From Epiperipatus broadwayi (Eukaryota; Onychophora; Udeonychophora; Euonychophora; Peripatidae): DNA of 64,000 bases. Below the pieces are notes generated by a model, which did no database searches, was not told the origin of the DNA, and saw only the letters and a program-made list of their open reading frames with translations. The translations under genes and the position numbers were made by a program. Positions 1-12,570 of this stretch are shown piece after piece; the first letter of the stretch is position 1, and each line of letters opens with the position of its first letter. Location of the stretch: assembly GCA_028023455.1 (NCBI GenBank), contig JAQFVV010012405.1, forward strand, positions 2,421,149 through 2,485,148. The letters run 5' to 3'.

Positions 1-2
1 GT

Positions 3-236
3 AAAAATCATGAATCCAAAAAGGCAAAAAAAACAGACCAAAAGCACAACTCATCAGACATATACCATTTAGAAAATGATGAAATAGAAATGGATATAAG
101 CCAACAACAAATGGACACCTGTTCGGTTTCATCACAAATTGCCTGTATAGAGTCTGAAGCAATATTAAATGAAAGAAAAACTGATAATAAACCCAACGTC
201 TTAAATATGTATCAGCATCCATCTACTGCAATATAA
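3..236 (+). pseudogene. LINE ORF1 C-terminal end (partial)
   Basis: An open frame entering from the left edge codes for about 77 residues ending in TAA at 234-236, 62 bases before the ATG of the endonuclease ORF. The peptide is hydrophilic and rich in K, E, D, S and Q, with no zinc knuckle visible in this portion. Position directly upstream of the EN-RT frame suggests it is the tail of the LINE's nucleic-acid-binding ORF1 product; that is inference from position only. The start lies outside the window. Confidence 0.55.
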
Positions 237-298
237 ACAAAAATTTAGTATTAAAAATAAAATAAAAATCAATACCCTGTTAAAAAATTATTTAAAAC

Positions 299-3200
299 AT
301 GAAGATAAAAATTGGATCTCTCAACATTAGAGGCTTAAATGCCACCAAAAAACTTTTTGATCTCAAAAAATGGTTACATACAACACAACCACACATACTT
401 GGGCTTTTGGAAACAAAAATATACAGCAGCTCTCAAATTGATCCATCAAAATATTTAGTCAGCCAAGGTTTTTGTGCCTGCTCAAGGCAATCATCATCAC
501 CATCAGGTGGCACAGGCATAATTATTTCCCACAACTGCCCTTTTGATTCTTTTAAAATTATATATATTGACTCTAATCTTATCATATTAACACTCCATCA
601 TAAAAATATCACACTTAACCTAGTATTTGTATATATACCACCAGGCCCCATCATCATCTCCAGAATAATAGCAACAATAAATTCAATGCTTACAGCAACA
701 CCAAATCCCATAATACTCCTGGGAGATTTCAACATGACCTACCAAACTTTTGTCACCAAATGGATCCATCAAATAACAATCCCACTTATGAGTGCTGAGG
801 GTTTTTCTCCCATCAAACTCAATATCTTTTAATAACAATAGATATAAGTCACTTATTGATTTGTGTTTCTACTCACCAATGTTACATCATTATTTTAATC
901 TTGAACTCTGTCCATCTATAATCTCAGATCATGCTGCTCAGTTCATCACCTTCGACCTAACAAAAATACAGAATACAACAATAGCCCTCCAAAAGACTAT
1001 GCGAATACTTCTTCCAGCACAAACAACTGAATTCCTATATTCAGAAACATATATAATGCTCCAAAAACTTCAAAACATGTCACTCGATCCAGTACAAAAG
1101 TATATAGCATTCACCAATATACTTTCTTTCAACATCAATCATATTACCTGCAACTCAACACCCCCCACCAGATTATTAGCATTGGCAGATGAACTACATA
1201 AAAGAATAACCATTTCCAGACCAACTACAGATAATCAAACACAAATTAAAAAACTTACAGAAATGTACAACAATACATGCAATACACTAAAGCAATATGT
1301 AGCAATAAAAAAGAAAAAAAATATGCCTTACACAACAACATACTTGGACCAGAGCATACATACGGTGGGCATTGGGATACCCATCCACAGTCAGAGTGCC
1401 TATGGCACTTGAAATAGATGGTTCTATAACAGCTGGACATAACATGATAAACCCAATATATCAACACTTTAAAAAAAAACTGCAAAAACAGAGTGTGTAC
1501 ATACCAAATGAAGACATATTTGGAGACCCTGAAACAGACACACCAATAACAACAACTGACATTGTATTTCAACTTGCAACAATAACAAACACATGTCACC
1601 CAGGACCACGAGGAATTCCCAAATTTGTGTTCAAACATCTTAGTCACTTCACAGCAAAATACCTGTGCGATCTAGCCAATTACATATCCCAAAAAATTTA
1701 CAACATACAAAGTCTATACCCAATTGCAATGGTTCCATTTAACAAAAAACCAACAGCAATATCATCTTTATCTAATCTACGACCAATTTCAATGGGACCT
1801 TTAGGAATAAAAATTCTTGAAAGAGTGATAAAGGAAAAAATAGAACAACACATACTCCCTGTGTTATCATCAGCACAATATGCCAAAAAAGGATCATCCA
1901 TTGGCCAGGGTGCCTTAATGTATAAAACAATTATTGAAGTAGTAAAAAAAAGAAAGAAATATGCACCAATTATAGTTCAACTAGACATTGAGGCAGCTTT
2001 TGACTCAGTGCCTATAGCCAAATTATTAGACGTGCTGAAAAAAACAACAACACCTCCATCCCTACTATATATAATAGCAAATCTGCTACTCAGCCGTGAA
2101 ATTCACATCACATTGAATGGAAAAAAATCACCAGCCTTCAGACCGAGTCAATCCATCCCACAAGGATCCCCCCTAAGTGCCTTGCTCTTCACAATATATA
2201 TAAATCCTCTATTAATAGAGATACAGAAAAAAATAAAAGGCATTCAAATTCCAAACACTGCTTTAAATATATCATGCATAGCCTATATGGACGATGTAAC
2301 CGTTTTCCTCCCCTCTAAAAAGAACCTCCCCATATTACAAGAGATAATCAAGAATTATACCTCAAATTTTAATTTAAAAATTAACACAAATAAAACTGCT
2401 GCATGGTCAATATACACAGGCAAGCACTGTACAGAGATGTTTAATGGTAAACCATCTGCTTTCCTTGGTTTCCCATTCTACCTTGGAACCAATGGAATGA
2501 GGCAAAAAATTCAAAATAAATTAAAAATAGATGCTGAAAAAATCACAGCCTCACTTGAAAAGTCATACCTGTCAATATATGCAAAGGTAGCACTATTTAA
2601 TCAACTTATAACTACAAAAATTACATACTATACACCTATAATCAAATTTGCAAAAACATTCATATCTAAAATCTCGTCAATCTGTAACAAACTAATATGG
2701 AAGAGAAAGACAGTGGCAATCTCTTTAAAAAATCTGAGCCGACCACCACATAGCAATGGACTTGGACTCCATACAATCAATGTTTTTTACACACAGAAAT
2801 CAGTAAATCTAATAACAGCAACCATAAAAAGATTTCCAGACCTGGAGTGTGTAATCAGTATAATACCCACAGACAGACCACCCCCTTCATATGGATATCT
2901 ATCCACACTGATTGAAGAACTCAAGCCAATATACAACAAAATATCACTCAATAATGACAACAAGTATACATACTGGGACATTTACAATATACTACATCCC
3001 AACCAGACACCCAATCTACATCCATCAGTTCTTGGAATAGACAACAGGCAGCTACTGCAACAATTCAGAAAATGGTCATTAGAACCAAAATTATTCGATT
3101 TTCTACTTAAGCTTAATCTCAATGCTCTACCCACAACCCATTTCCTTAGATTTCATAGATTCTATACCAATATAGACCCCATGTGCGGACTATGTCATAG

Positions 3201-3537
3201 AGAAGAAGAGACACAAGATCATTTTCTTCATTCCTGCAGTGCCCTAGAAACAATACGTCGCACAATGTTTACCACATACAGAAAGGCTATCATTTCAATA
3301 GATGAAATAATAAATACATTTAAAAAAGGCAATAACCCTGCTATTCGTGCAGCAACATACAGCCTTTATGCCTACTGGTGCACCAGATGCAATTTTGCAC
3401 TTGCCAATAACCCTCGACGCCACCCAGCAACATATTCAATAAAACTAGAACTGTTAAGAAAAAGAGACAGCATCCTAGCTCAACCAGATATATTTGCAGC
3501 CACATGGTCACACTTGAAACAGAGATCCAGTCTATGA
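299..3537 (+). pseudogene. LINE ORF2: AP endonuclease - reverse transcriptase, frameshifted twice
   Basis: Encodes the element's nicking endonuclease and reverse transcriptase. The first frame (299-832) shows the AP-endonuclease blocks: SLNIRGLN at the N-terminus, LLETK, VYIPPG and LLGDFN. A frameshift near 800-830 moves to a second frame (to about 1400) carrying the SDH block of the same domain. A second frameshift near 1370-1400 leads to the long RT frame (to 3537): LDIEAAFDS near residue 204 of that frame, PQGSPLSALLF near 263, catalytic YMDD at 305-308, and a C-X2-C-X8-H-X4-C motif at 605-622. All catalytic blocks are present, only split among three frames. The enzyme acts by target-primed reverse transcription (established for LINEs). 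Confidence 0.9.
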
Positions 3538-3783
3538 AATATAAAGACCAATAAGATAGATGATGACATTTTCAACATCAGCATTTTTTCCAACTTTAAA
3601 AAAAAAAAATGCAAGCATAAACTGAACTAGATAGAAGACCAAATTTAAAAACAAGAAGAAAAAAAAAAGGATGCAGAAAAGATAAAGACTTATATACTGA
3701 AAGTTGTAATTTGTTTTTCATTTGTAAAAAATCAATATATGACTCTGTAACTTTTTAGACTCAATAAAGTTTTGCTTTGAAAC

Positions 3784-3858
<75 letters not shown>

Positions 3859-3867
3859 GTAGTAGTA

Positions 3868-3956
<89 letters not shown>
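3784..3956 (+). repeat. (TAA)n microsatellite, LINE tail
   Basis: About 57 TAA units directly after the LINE 3' UTR, with a short (TAG) variant block near 3858-3870. Its position immediately after the polyadenylation-like AATAAA region argues that it is the LINE's own tail, later expanded. Confidence 0.95.
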
Positions 3957-4071
3957 TTATTTATTTATTTATTTATTCATTATGAAGCAAACAATAAATG
4001 TATAATACAGTGAGATAAATTCCATACAAGAAAAATCTTGTGTGAGGAATTTAAATGTAACAACTAAAAAC

Positions 4072-4771
4072 ACTAATAAAATACAAAAAAAAAAAAAAAA
4101 AGTATAAATATAACATAAAATATTAAAATCACACAGATATTGCATTTGGCAATTCAATCACAGTAGTAAATAATTACATCATAACATATAATATAAACAA
4201 AAAAATAAAATAAAATAAAACTAATGCTTAGCATAATATAACCAGTGCCATAAATGCTTTTTAAAAATCAAATAAGATAGTGTTCATTAAATTCACAGAA
4301 CAATCTCTTATAAATAAATATTAAATAATTTAGGACCATTATAACTAAATTGCTTCCTACTGGATGTTTTAAGAAAATTAAGTAAAGCTAACTGATATTT
4401 AGTAGATAAACGAGTATTTACTAAAAAATACTAATAAAATACAAAAAAAAAAAAAAAGGATAAATATAACATAAAACATTAAAATTATACAGATATTACT
4501 TTTGGAAATTCAATAACAGTAGTAAATAATTACATAACATACAGTATAAACAAAAATAAAATAAACAAAATAAAACTAATGCTTAGCATAATATAACCAG
4601 TGCCATAAATGCTTTTTAAAAATCAAATAACTAGTGCTCATTAAATTCACAGAACAATCTCTTATAAACATATTAAATAATTTAGGACCATTATAACTAA
4701 ATTGCTTCCTACTAGATGTTTTAAGAAAATTAGGTAAAGCTAGCTGATATTTAGTAGATAAACGAGTATTT
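4072..4771 (-). repeat. Tandem duplication of the LINE 3' end, period 358
   Basis: The segment beginning ACTAATAAAATAC at 4072 recurs at 4430 and the two copies stay alignable to about 4771, including the 'CTTAGCATAATATAACC' block and the poly(A) run. The copies differ by small indels and substitutions. It duplicates the LINE stop codon region and 3' UTR. Confidence 0.85.
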
Positions 4772-5162
4772 ACAACAGAAGATTTAGTATCCAAATGAAG
4801 TTTCCTACAATAAATATCAAGAATTACTCTATATTTATACAAATGGAAAACATCTAGTATATTAAAAGTGGCATAAATATCTTTAACAGATGTGGCACGT
4901 GATCTACCAAAAATGATACGCATTGTATAATTCTGTAAAACAGACAATGTAGTCATTGCAAAAGTAGAACAGTTCCCCCAAACTGATATATTATAACATA
5001 ATAAGCTTTGATAAGAAGAAATATATAAAGTAATCAAAGCTGACCGAGGAAAAAATTTAGATAAGTAGAAAAACATATAATTTAATTTACGTAAACGAGA
5101 ACAAAGGAAGTCAATATGGTTTGACCAAGATAGTCTGGAGTCAATAAAAATACCTAGATAGC
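4576..5162 (-). pseudogene. C-terminal end of a LINE reverse transcriptase
   Basis: After the microsatellite-encoded run of tyrosines, the minus-strand frame reads YLGIFIDSRLSWSNHI and later LSVLQNYTMRIIF, the thumb/C-terminal signature of Jockey/CR1-like reverse transcriptases (the Y-L-G-x-x-I-D block followed by a helical region). About 195 residues remain, with no polymerase core (no YADD), so the copy is 5'-truncated and dead. The stop sits just past a YYAKH ending. The clade is uncertain. Confidence 0.7.
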
Positions 5163-5730
<568 letters not shown>

Positions 5731-8540
5731 GAACATATGTAATGAATATTTTATTGAATAATAACATGAATAATACAAATTATTTTTTCTAATTTATATA
5801 GTCAGTTGCTTGGGAAATTGGGACATTCGTTCACTAAAATGTAATGGGGGGGGTATGGCAGAATATCTTTAATTGATCAAGCTTTTTTTCTATTTGAGTA
5901 AAAAACACTTAGCTCTTTAATCATCACAGCTCTAAATCTCATAGAGCAATTTATTTATTGATTATATTTATAATATGGACATTTATTCCACTTATAACTA
6001 AATTTCTAAAAATATTTGTGACTAATGATATCTGGTATGGGTAGTAATCTTAAATTAAACTTACCATACTAGCATCAAAATTGATAATATGTAAATATTT
6101 AATATATATAATTCTAGGTTAATCTGTCAAAAATGATGTAAATAAAAAAAAAATTTTAATTGTTAATTGAATAGCAATAACAAATTATTTTAATAGCAAT
6201 AAACAAAATTTATTTTATATATACATTTAATTAGCACTAAAAATATTCTTTCTTAATATATAATAATAAATGGTACCAGTTTAATAGGTCTTTTATTTTC
6301 TTTCATGTTTTGCTGTTATTCATTATGTGGGAACACTGCAGCCATACTGTGAAAAGTAATCAATAAATTGAAGATGAGGTGTACTTCACATTGATGCATA
6401 TTTAAATACATAAATAATGGAGCATAGATTTGTCTAAAAATAAATACTAAAAAGAAGAATATAACTTGTACTTTCACAAAATAATATTTTGTAAAAATTT
6501 TTTATAAAGTAATCTAAAAACAAATATGTAAATAGTTGAAAAATTGAACATTTACATGTATTTTGTAGAAAAATAAAATATTTTCCCTTAATGTCAATAT
6601 TTTTTTTAGTTTTTACAAAGTCATCTAAAAAATAAATATAATTGTACTTCTGCAATAATAAAATATTTTTTGTTAAAAATATTGATCATTTATGCATGTA
6701 CTTCATAATTTAAAAATAAAACATTTTCCCATAATGTTAAAAAGACATTCGATCATCAAACATCAAAATGATAATGTTGATCCAGTGACTGGAATAAATA
6801 CCCAGGCAAATGAACATCATGGATTTAAACCAAACTCAAAATTCTGAAGAAGATTCGACCCCCCCCCCCAACTATTACAATCTCAGATGCATCACATATG
6901 CTGGAAAATGTCTTGGCAATAAAACAGTGGCAAACCCGAACCTCCTTTTGGCCTTTCTGTGGGATGTTCACTCTGTTTATTGCCAGTAATCAAGATAAAA
7001 AAAAATTATTTTACCCTTTTTTAAATTTATTGTTACTAGCCCAATTCATTTTTATTGTTTTATTGTACTATATTTTAATTAAGTAATGCAATTTCTTTTA
7101 TGAAAATAAATAAAATATAATTTACAATTTATTTGTTCATTCGTATTGCATTTTATAAAATTTGAGATTTATAATTGATTTTATTTTTTCCCATTTGTAA
7201 AATAAAAAATATAAAAATTTGAAAGATAAATAAGAAATTAAAAAAAAAGTAATTTACAACTAGTTTGTATTTTAATTTTATATATTTTTACCAGAAATCA
7301 TAATTTAAAAAAAAAATTAAAAAAGAAAGTAATTTACAACTAGTTTGTATTTTAATTTTATATATTTTTACCAGAAATCAAAATTCTTTAAAAAAAAGAA
7401 AAGAATAGTTCAACTTATTGAAGTTTTCAAATGTGGCTTCAATGGCTCCACTTGGTTGGTAAAAGCATAAATTGAAATGATGAGTGAACAGGGAATCTCT
7501 TATCCTGGGATCCAATAAATTTTATTGTTATAAATGTAATTAAATAAAACGTTTCAAAATTGTGACTCAAAATGCTAAATTTTTGGTGTATTCTCACTAA
7601 AGAATAATTCCTGCTATTTAGTAAGTTTGTAAATTTATTTGATAATTTTTTTCATGAATATAATTAACTACATGACAAAAATATATTAACTTTTATTGTA
7701 TGGAAATATTTCTAGTATTTTATAGTATAATGAAATCCACAATAAAATTTAAATATAAATACTATAATTGTTAGCATTTTATTTAAAATGCTAGCTATAA
7801 AGACAAAAATAGAAACGTCTTTCAATTTTTTGTTTTTGCTTTATGCCATTGTGAATCTTTGATTTATATGCTTGTCTATCATCTTTGTAGTATGATTTTC
7901 TATATGTAAATATTGAAAAAGTTGTAATAAAAAATAGAAATCAGTTAAGGATTGAACGTAAAAAGGCAAAAATGTAAGAGTTACAATTCACAAGATAATA
8001 GGGTCTTGCAAGTCATATATAGTTATTATATAGTAAAGTATATTTAATATATTTATTTTTTATTGGGTTGTAAATTTTGGTAATGATAATTAAATTATTA
8101 TAAAACAAAGTTTTTATCTTAAAAATAACTATTGACCAAAGAAATGAAAGAAAAAATGAAGTAATGTATCAAAAATTTGGATATTTCAAACATTTTTTCA
8201 TAAACCCAATATATATTTTTTAAATTTATTTATATAAATTGAAAAAAAAAAATTTGTTATTTATTTTAATTCTTTATTTCCTTTTTATTTTGTTTTGTCA
8301 AAGTTAAAATTGTATATATATTTTTAAAATAAATCGCTTACAAACATTCTTTATATCTTTATAAATAGTGTATTTATTTATTATCTTTATTTATAAATAA
8401 ATAAAACATGAAATATGAGATTGTAGCTTGGCCTATTTCAAAGTAATACTAACAATTTTGTAGTTCACTTTGTGAACAACTGTTTTTTAAATATATTGAT
8501 TTAAAATTTTGAAGTTATTCATAAATATTAATTTATAGCA
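5731..8540. other. Intronic AT-rich sequence, no gene seen
   Basis: I see no coding signature, splice-linked exon or recognisable transposon. Open frames are short and low in complexity. The only structure noted is a tandem duplication at 7249-7380. Confidence 0.6.
7249..7380. repeat. Tandem duplication, period 80
   Basis: A block starting GTAATTTACAACTAG at 7249 and ending CCAGAAATCA is repeated nearly perfectly at 7329. The copies are separated by an A-rich spacer. Confidence 0.9.
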
Positions 8541-9050
8541 ACATAATTTCCCACCATCTTTCTGTTATTTACTATAAGATTTAGTAAATAGTAATAGAAA
8601 TCACATGATATTGCTTATTAAATTCCTATTCTGTGCTGCATTCTGACTAGTTTCATGCTTTTGTCTTTCATCAGAGAGGAGTTTTGGATCTTGGACTGGT
8701 GCACCTGGACTTTTAGGTTTTGATGCACTCTCCTTCCTGAAACTATCTTTTATCTGTCATTCTATTATCAAGCTATTAACCCAAACTAAAATAAATAAAT
8801 ATATGTTTTGATTCTAAGTCAATTTGCTTGCATAATCTTATAGATCTAGAACCAGTTCACTTACTATATATTATAGTGTACTTAGTTTTTTTAATGACAA
8901 TGGGCACCTTTATTCTGTGGCCAGGAATGGTATAAACCAATAAAATATCCCCTGATGCCATCACATGACTTTAGCTTACATATTGTTGTAAAGCAGCATA
9001 ATGTTCCACCATCTTTACTATGTTAATTACTATATATATGTGCTCTGCGC
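8541..9050 (-). repeat. PLE-associated repeat unit, family 1
   Basis: This stretch shares blocks with 11939-12340 (for example CTTTTATC and AGTTTTG next to the hammerhead motif; TATAGATCT followed by ACCAGTTC; and on the opposite strand TATGTAAG..AAAGTCATGTGATGG). It lies about 200 bases beyond the 3' end of the left PLE arm on the same strand, where a PLE terminal repeat would be expected. It contains a hammerhead-like motif at 8638-8682. Boundaries are approximate. Confidence 0.55.
8638..8682 (-). ncRNA. Hammerhead ribozyme-like motif, family 1
   Basis: Read on the minus strand: CTGATGA (8668-8674), a short stem II region, GAAAC (8650-8654), then TA and GTC (8645-8647). The stem III bases AC/GT pair, and stem I starts TCT/AGA beside the core. 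Stem II (AAG/CAT) has one mismatch. Minimal type I hammerheads with very short stem III are known in Penelope-like elements, which fits the neighbourhood. Activity is not shown. Confidence 0.5.
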
Positions 9051-9263
9051 TCAGTTAATGAAGCTATTAATAAATTGTCAAAATTTTTACTGCCAAGTGC
9101 TTTCAGGACAGTCTACAGCCCCATATTCATGGCGAGTTATTCTGTTAATAACTGTAAAACTATGCAAATTTTATGCAAATTTATATGCAGATGTTACGTG
9201 GACCATTTACGAGATAGGGAATAGCAGGCCTCTCTTCTGTTGATTGCCGATGGGTCAGCCGCA

Positions 9264-10490
9264 ATGAAGTAAGCTTCGCTAACTTTACATTTGGTGTCGT
9301 TTGTTTCAGAGCAAACGACACTGGCTGTGGTAGGTAGAAAAGCATGTCCAGAGTTTCTCTCGTGTTCGACAAAAATCGAATTACCTTCATACTTTTTTTG
9401 GTTTTATTGTAAAGGTATCAGTGTTGAGATACTCTGGTGGCAATGTTAGTTTTGGTCTCTCCATAATATGTTGCCGTGCAACTTCTTTGGGGGCAGGTAA
9501 TTTTGTACACAACTTGAGGGGTGAGTTCAGGTTTGATCCTGTCTTTGGTATTATTTATCAGTCTATTGGTGTTGGGAGGTGAACGGAAAGCAACTTCAAA
9601 GTCACATGATAGTTGATTGATAAGGCTTTTAGCTGTAGAGTGAACTTATGGGATTAAGATTCTTGGTTTGTTTTCTTTCTTGTGGTTGTGGTTTATTTTA
9701 TAGAAAAATTTGTTGACTTTTCTGTTGACGGATGAATAAGTGTGTCCAATTTTCCTTAAATCAGTTATATAATTGATGAGATTTTTTCTTTTATCTGCCT
9801 CATATTTGCACAAATTATGGTTCCTAAACATGAATGAAGAGAGGGCTGCAAGTTTGTGTGAGTGAGGCGCGTAAGAATTAGGGTTTGTCAAGCCTCTTAC
9901 TTCCAAAGGTTTGATTACCATTTGGTAGTCCAGCTTATCTATATTTTTGCTAACACATATGTCAAGGTATTTGACCTGTTTGTCTTGGTTTTCCCAAGTA
10001 GTAGTAAAAATAAGCTTGGTATTATTATGGAGGCTATTGTGAAGGATAGAGATGATGTCTTCTGGGGCAGCAACGAATATGTCATCAATGTAGTGCGTAT
10101 ATATCATATGTGGGGTTGACATGAAGAGTGCAGATAGTATTAGCTTCTCGTAATGGTCAAGTACAATGCTTGCCGTTATACCACTAAGTGGGAGGCCCAT
10201 CGGCCATCCGTTGTTCATACTAAACCACTTATCTCTGAAAACAGCAATTATATTTAAATCAAGCCATTTTAAAAAATCGATGATGAATTTGGCACGTGTA
10301 GGTAGGCAGTTTCTTGCAATTAATTTATCGTTGACTATTTCGATAGATTGTTTACAATGGAGCCATATAGCTCTGCCACATCAAATGATGCGATTTTAAA
10401 ATTAGCTGGTATAAGCGCATGTTTAATTTTTCCTACAAACATGAAAGATGATTTAATGGTGTAATCGCCAAAGCCTAATATATCAATAAG
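9264..10490 (-). mobile_element. Penelope-like element, left arm of a head-to-head pair
   Basis: A 5'-truncated PLE of about 1.2 kb whose sequence is the near-perfect reverse complement of 10556-11759. Its inner end (10490) is 65 bases from the inner end of the right arm. It ends at about 9264 at a GAAGTAAGCTTC sequence shared with the other arm. It keeps the RT catalytic motif but carries a stop before the endonuclease domain. Confidence 0.85.
9646..10218 (-). pseudogene. PLE reverse transcriptase fragment retaining YIDD
   Basis: A 190-codon frame from a GWPMGLPLSG block (RT motif 4), through the catalytic HYIDDIFVA (motif 5), to a KENKPRILIP ending. PLE reverse transcriptases have exactly this WPMGxPLSG...YIDDIF pairing, related to telomerase RT. 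The frame ends at a TAA where the right-arm copy has TAC (Tyr), so the downstream GIY-YIG region is cut off by a single-base change. Upstream RT motifs lie in another frame (about 10230-10490), and the N-terminal half of the protein is missing. Confidence 0.8.
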
Positions 10491-10555
10491 GCAGACTTAT
10501 GATTGATTGTGGCAAGGCACACTATTTCAACACGGCAGTTTTGGTCAATTGCTGG
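10491..10555. other. Unique spacer at the centre of the PLE palindrome
   Basis: 65 bases separating the inverted arms, not repeated in either. It holds ATTGATTGTGGC and CAATTGCTGG. It could be filler from the joining event or unduplicated element sequence. Confidence 0.8.
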
Positions 10556-11759
10556 CTTATTGATATATTAGGCTTTGGCGATTACACCATTAAATCATCT
10601 TTCATGTTTGTAGGGAAAATTAAACACGCGCTTATACCAGCCTATTTTAAAATTGCATCATTTGGTGTGGCAGAGCTATATGGCTCCATTGACCATAAAC
10701 AATCTATCGAAATAGTCAACGATAAATTAATTGCAAGAAACTGCCCACCTACACGTGCCAAATTCATCATCGATTTTTTAAAAATGGCTTGATTTAAATA
10801 TAATTGCTGTTTTCAGAGATAAGTGGTTTAGTATGAACAACGGATGGCCGATGGGCCTCCCACTTAGTGGTATAACAGCAAGCGTTGTACTTGACCATTA
10901 CGAGAAGCTAATACTACCTGCACTCTTCATGTCAACCCCACATATGATATATGCCCCAGAAGACATCATCTCTAACCTTCACAATAGCCTCCATAATAAT
11001 ACCAAGCTTACTTTTACTACTACTTGGGAAAACCAAGACAAACAGGTCAAATACCTTGACATATGTGTTAGCAAAAATATAGATAAGCTGGACTACCAAA
11101 TGGTAGTCAAACCTTTGGAAGTAAGAGGCTTAACAAACCCTAATTCTTACGCGCCTCACTCACCCAAACTTGCAGCCCTCTCTTCATTCATGTTTAGGAA
11201 CCATAACTTGTGCAAATATGAGGCAGATAAAAGAAAAAATCTCATCAATTATATAACTGATTTAAGGAAAATTGGACACACTTATTCATCCATCAACAGA
11301 AAAGTCAACAAATTTTTCTATAAAATAAACCACAACCACAAGAAAGAAAACAAACCAAGAATCTTAATCCCATACGTTCACTCTACAGCTAAAAGCCTTA
11401 TCAATCAACTATCACGTGACTTTGAAGTCGCTTTCCATTCACCTCCCAACACCAATAGACTGATAAATAATACCAAAGACAGGATCAAACCTGAACTCAC
11501 CCCTCAAGTTGTGTACAAAATTACTTGCCCCCAAAGAAATTGCACGACAACATATTATAGAGAGACCAAAACTAACATTGCCACCAGAGTAGCTCAACAC
11601 CGATACCTTTACAATAAAACCAAAACAAAGTATGAAGGTAATTCGATATTTGTCAAACACGAGAGAAACCCTTGACATGCTTTTCTACCTACCACAGCCA
11701 GTGTCGTTTGCTCTGAAACAAACAACACCAAACGTAAAGTTAGGGAAGCTTACTTCATA
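10556..11759 (+). mobile_element. Penelope-like element, right arm of a head-to-head pair
   Basis: Near-identical inverted copy of 9264-10490. It codes for the RT C-terminal half and a GIY-YIG-like endonuclease segment. Relative to the left arm it has a 30-base in-frame deletion that removes the catalytic motif. A 98-base tandem duplication starts within its 3' end at 11743. Confidence 0.85.
10562..11675 (+). pseudogene. PLE RT + GIY-YIG endonuclease fragment lacking YIDD
   Basis: The first frame (to 10792) shows RT palm sequence (KSSFMFVGKIKHAL, ELYGSIDHKQSIEIV). A frameshift around 10790-10830 leads to the frame 10833-11675, which starts at the GWPMGLPLSG block. Where the left arm reads IYTHYIDDIFVAAPED this copy reads IYAPED: ten codons including both catalytic aspartates are deleted in frame. 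It continues past the left arm's stop into QVVYKITC...C...YYRETKTNIATRVAQH, a PLE-type GIY-YIG endonuclease with the first G missing and YIG degraded. So each arm has lost a different function. Confidence 0.8.
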
Positions 11760-11938
11760 TTAATTTATTTAAGCATTAATGAAGTAAAATCTTAACTATG
11801 TTAATTACTAAAACTGTAGTAAGTAATAAAAGATGCCAGAGGGAAGCTTACTTCATATTAATTTATTTAAGCATTAATGAAGTAAAATCTTAACTATGTT
11901 AATTACTAAAACTGTAGTAAGTAATAAAAGATGCCAGA
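11743..11938 (+). repeat. 98-bp tandem duplication at the PLE 3' end
   Basis: GGGAAGCTTACTTCATATTA... to ...AAAGATGCCAGA occurs at 11743-11840 and again at 11841-11938, apparently identical. Identity implies a recent duplication. The first 17 bases also belong to the PLE arm, so the duplication post-dates the insertion. Confidence 0.95.
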
Positions 11939-11979
11939 TGATAGTGTTTATTAAATCCATAATCTGTACTGGCCTATCT

Positions 11980-12028
11980 AATACCCCCAGACTAGTTTCA
12001 AGCTTATTACTTTTATCAGTAACGAGTT
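11980..12028 (-). ncRNA. Hammerhead-like motif, family 1, degenerate
   Basis: Minus strand: CTGATAA (one core change, 12013-12019), a stem II AAG/CTT hairpin, GAAAC (11995-11999), TA, GTC (11990-11992), then TGGGGGTATT. The G-to-A change in the first core segment should weaken or abolish cleavage. Stem III AC/GT is intact. Confidence 0.45.
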
Positions 12029-12570
12029 TTGAATCATGGAGTGCACCTGAACCTTTATGATAATGAATCCTCTTTACAATATCTATCTTTTACCTCTGTT
12101 GCATTATCAAGCTATGAGCCCAAACTAAAAAAGATACAAACATTTTCAATCTAAGCCAACTTGTTTCCTTAGTCATATAGATCTGAAACCAGTTCAATTT
12201 CTATATATTATGATGTCCTTAGTTTATTAAACTTATAGTAAATGGCATAGCAATGGTAAAAGATTATGCTGCTATAGCATCAATATGTAAGTCAAAGTCA
12301 TGTGATGGAATTAAATGATATTTTATTGGTTTATATAAAAAATAGAGATGCCTATAGTTTTTTTAAAAAATAACAGTGCCATATATTGAAACTGAAATGG
12401 TTTTAGATCTATATGATTTATGCAAACAAGTTTGCTTAGATTGAAAACATTTAAATTTTTTTTCAATTTGCACTGATAACTTGATAGATAACAGACAAGT
12501 AAAATATAGATGCTGACAGGCAATTGCATTAAAATCCTAAAATTACCAGTGCACTGGTCTAAGATCCAAA

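Larger units (their letters stand above)
1..3956 (+). mobile_element. Near-complete LINE with (TAA)n tail
   Basis: A non-LTR retrotransposon running in from the left edge: the end of a first ORF, a 62-base gap, then a second ORF with AP-endonuclease, reverse transcriptase and a C-terminal CCHC motif. A 240-base 3' UTR with AATAAA near 3768 leads straight into a (TAA)n tail. The layout (ORF1, EN-RT-CCHC ORF2) is that of L1/Tx1- or I/Jockey-type LINEs; a TAA-repeat tail is known from I-type elements, but I cannot fix the clade. Two frameshifts disable ORF2 while the RT part stays open for 721 codons, so the insertion looks fairly young. No target duplication could be checked because the 5' end is outside the window. 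Confidence 0.9.
3957..5162 (-). mobile_element. 5'-truncated LINE fragment (second family), minus strand
   Basis: The 3' end of a different LINE in the opposite orientation, lying between two (TAA)n tracts. The coding part is 4576-5162 and the rest is 3' UTR. The 3' end is present twice in tandem (see 4072-4771). The 5' truncation coincides exactly with the start of the giant TAA tract at 5163. Confidence 0.75.
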
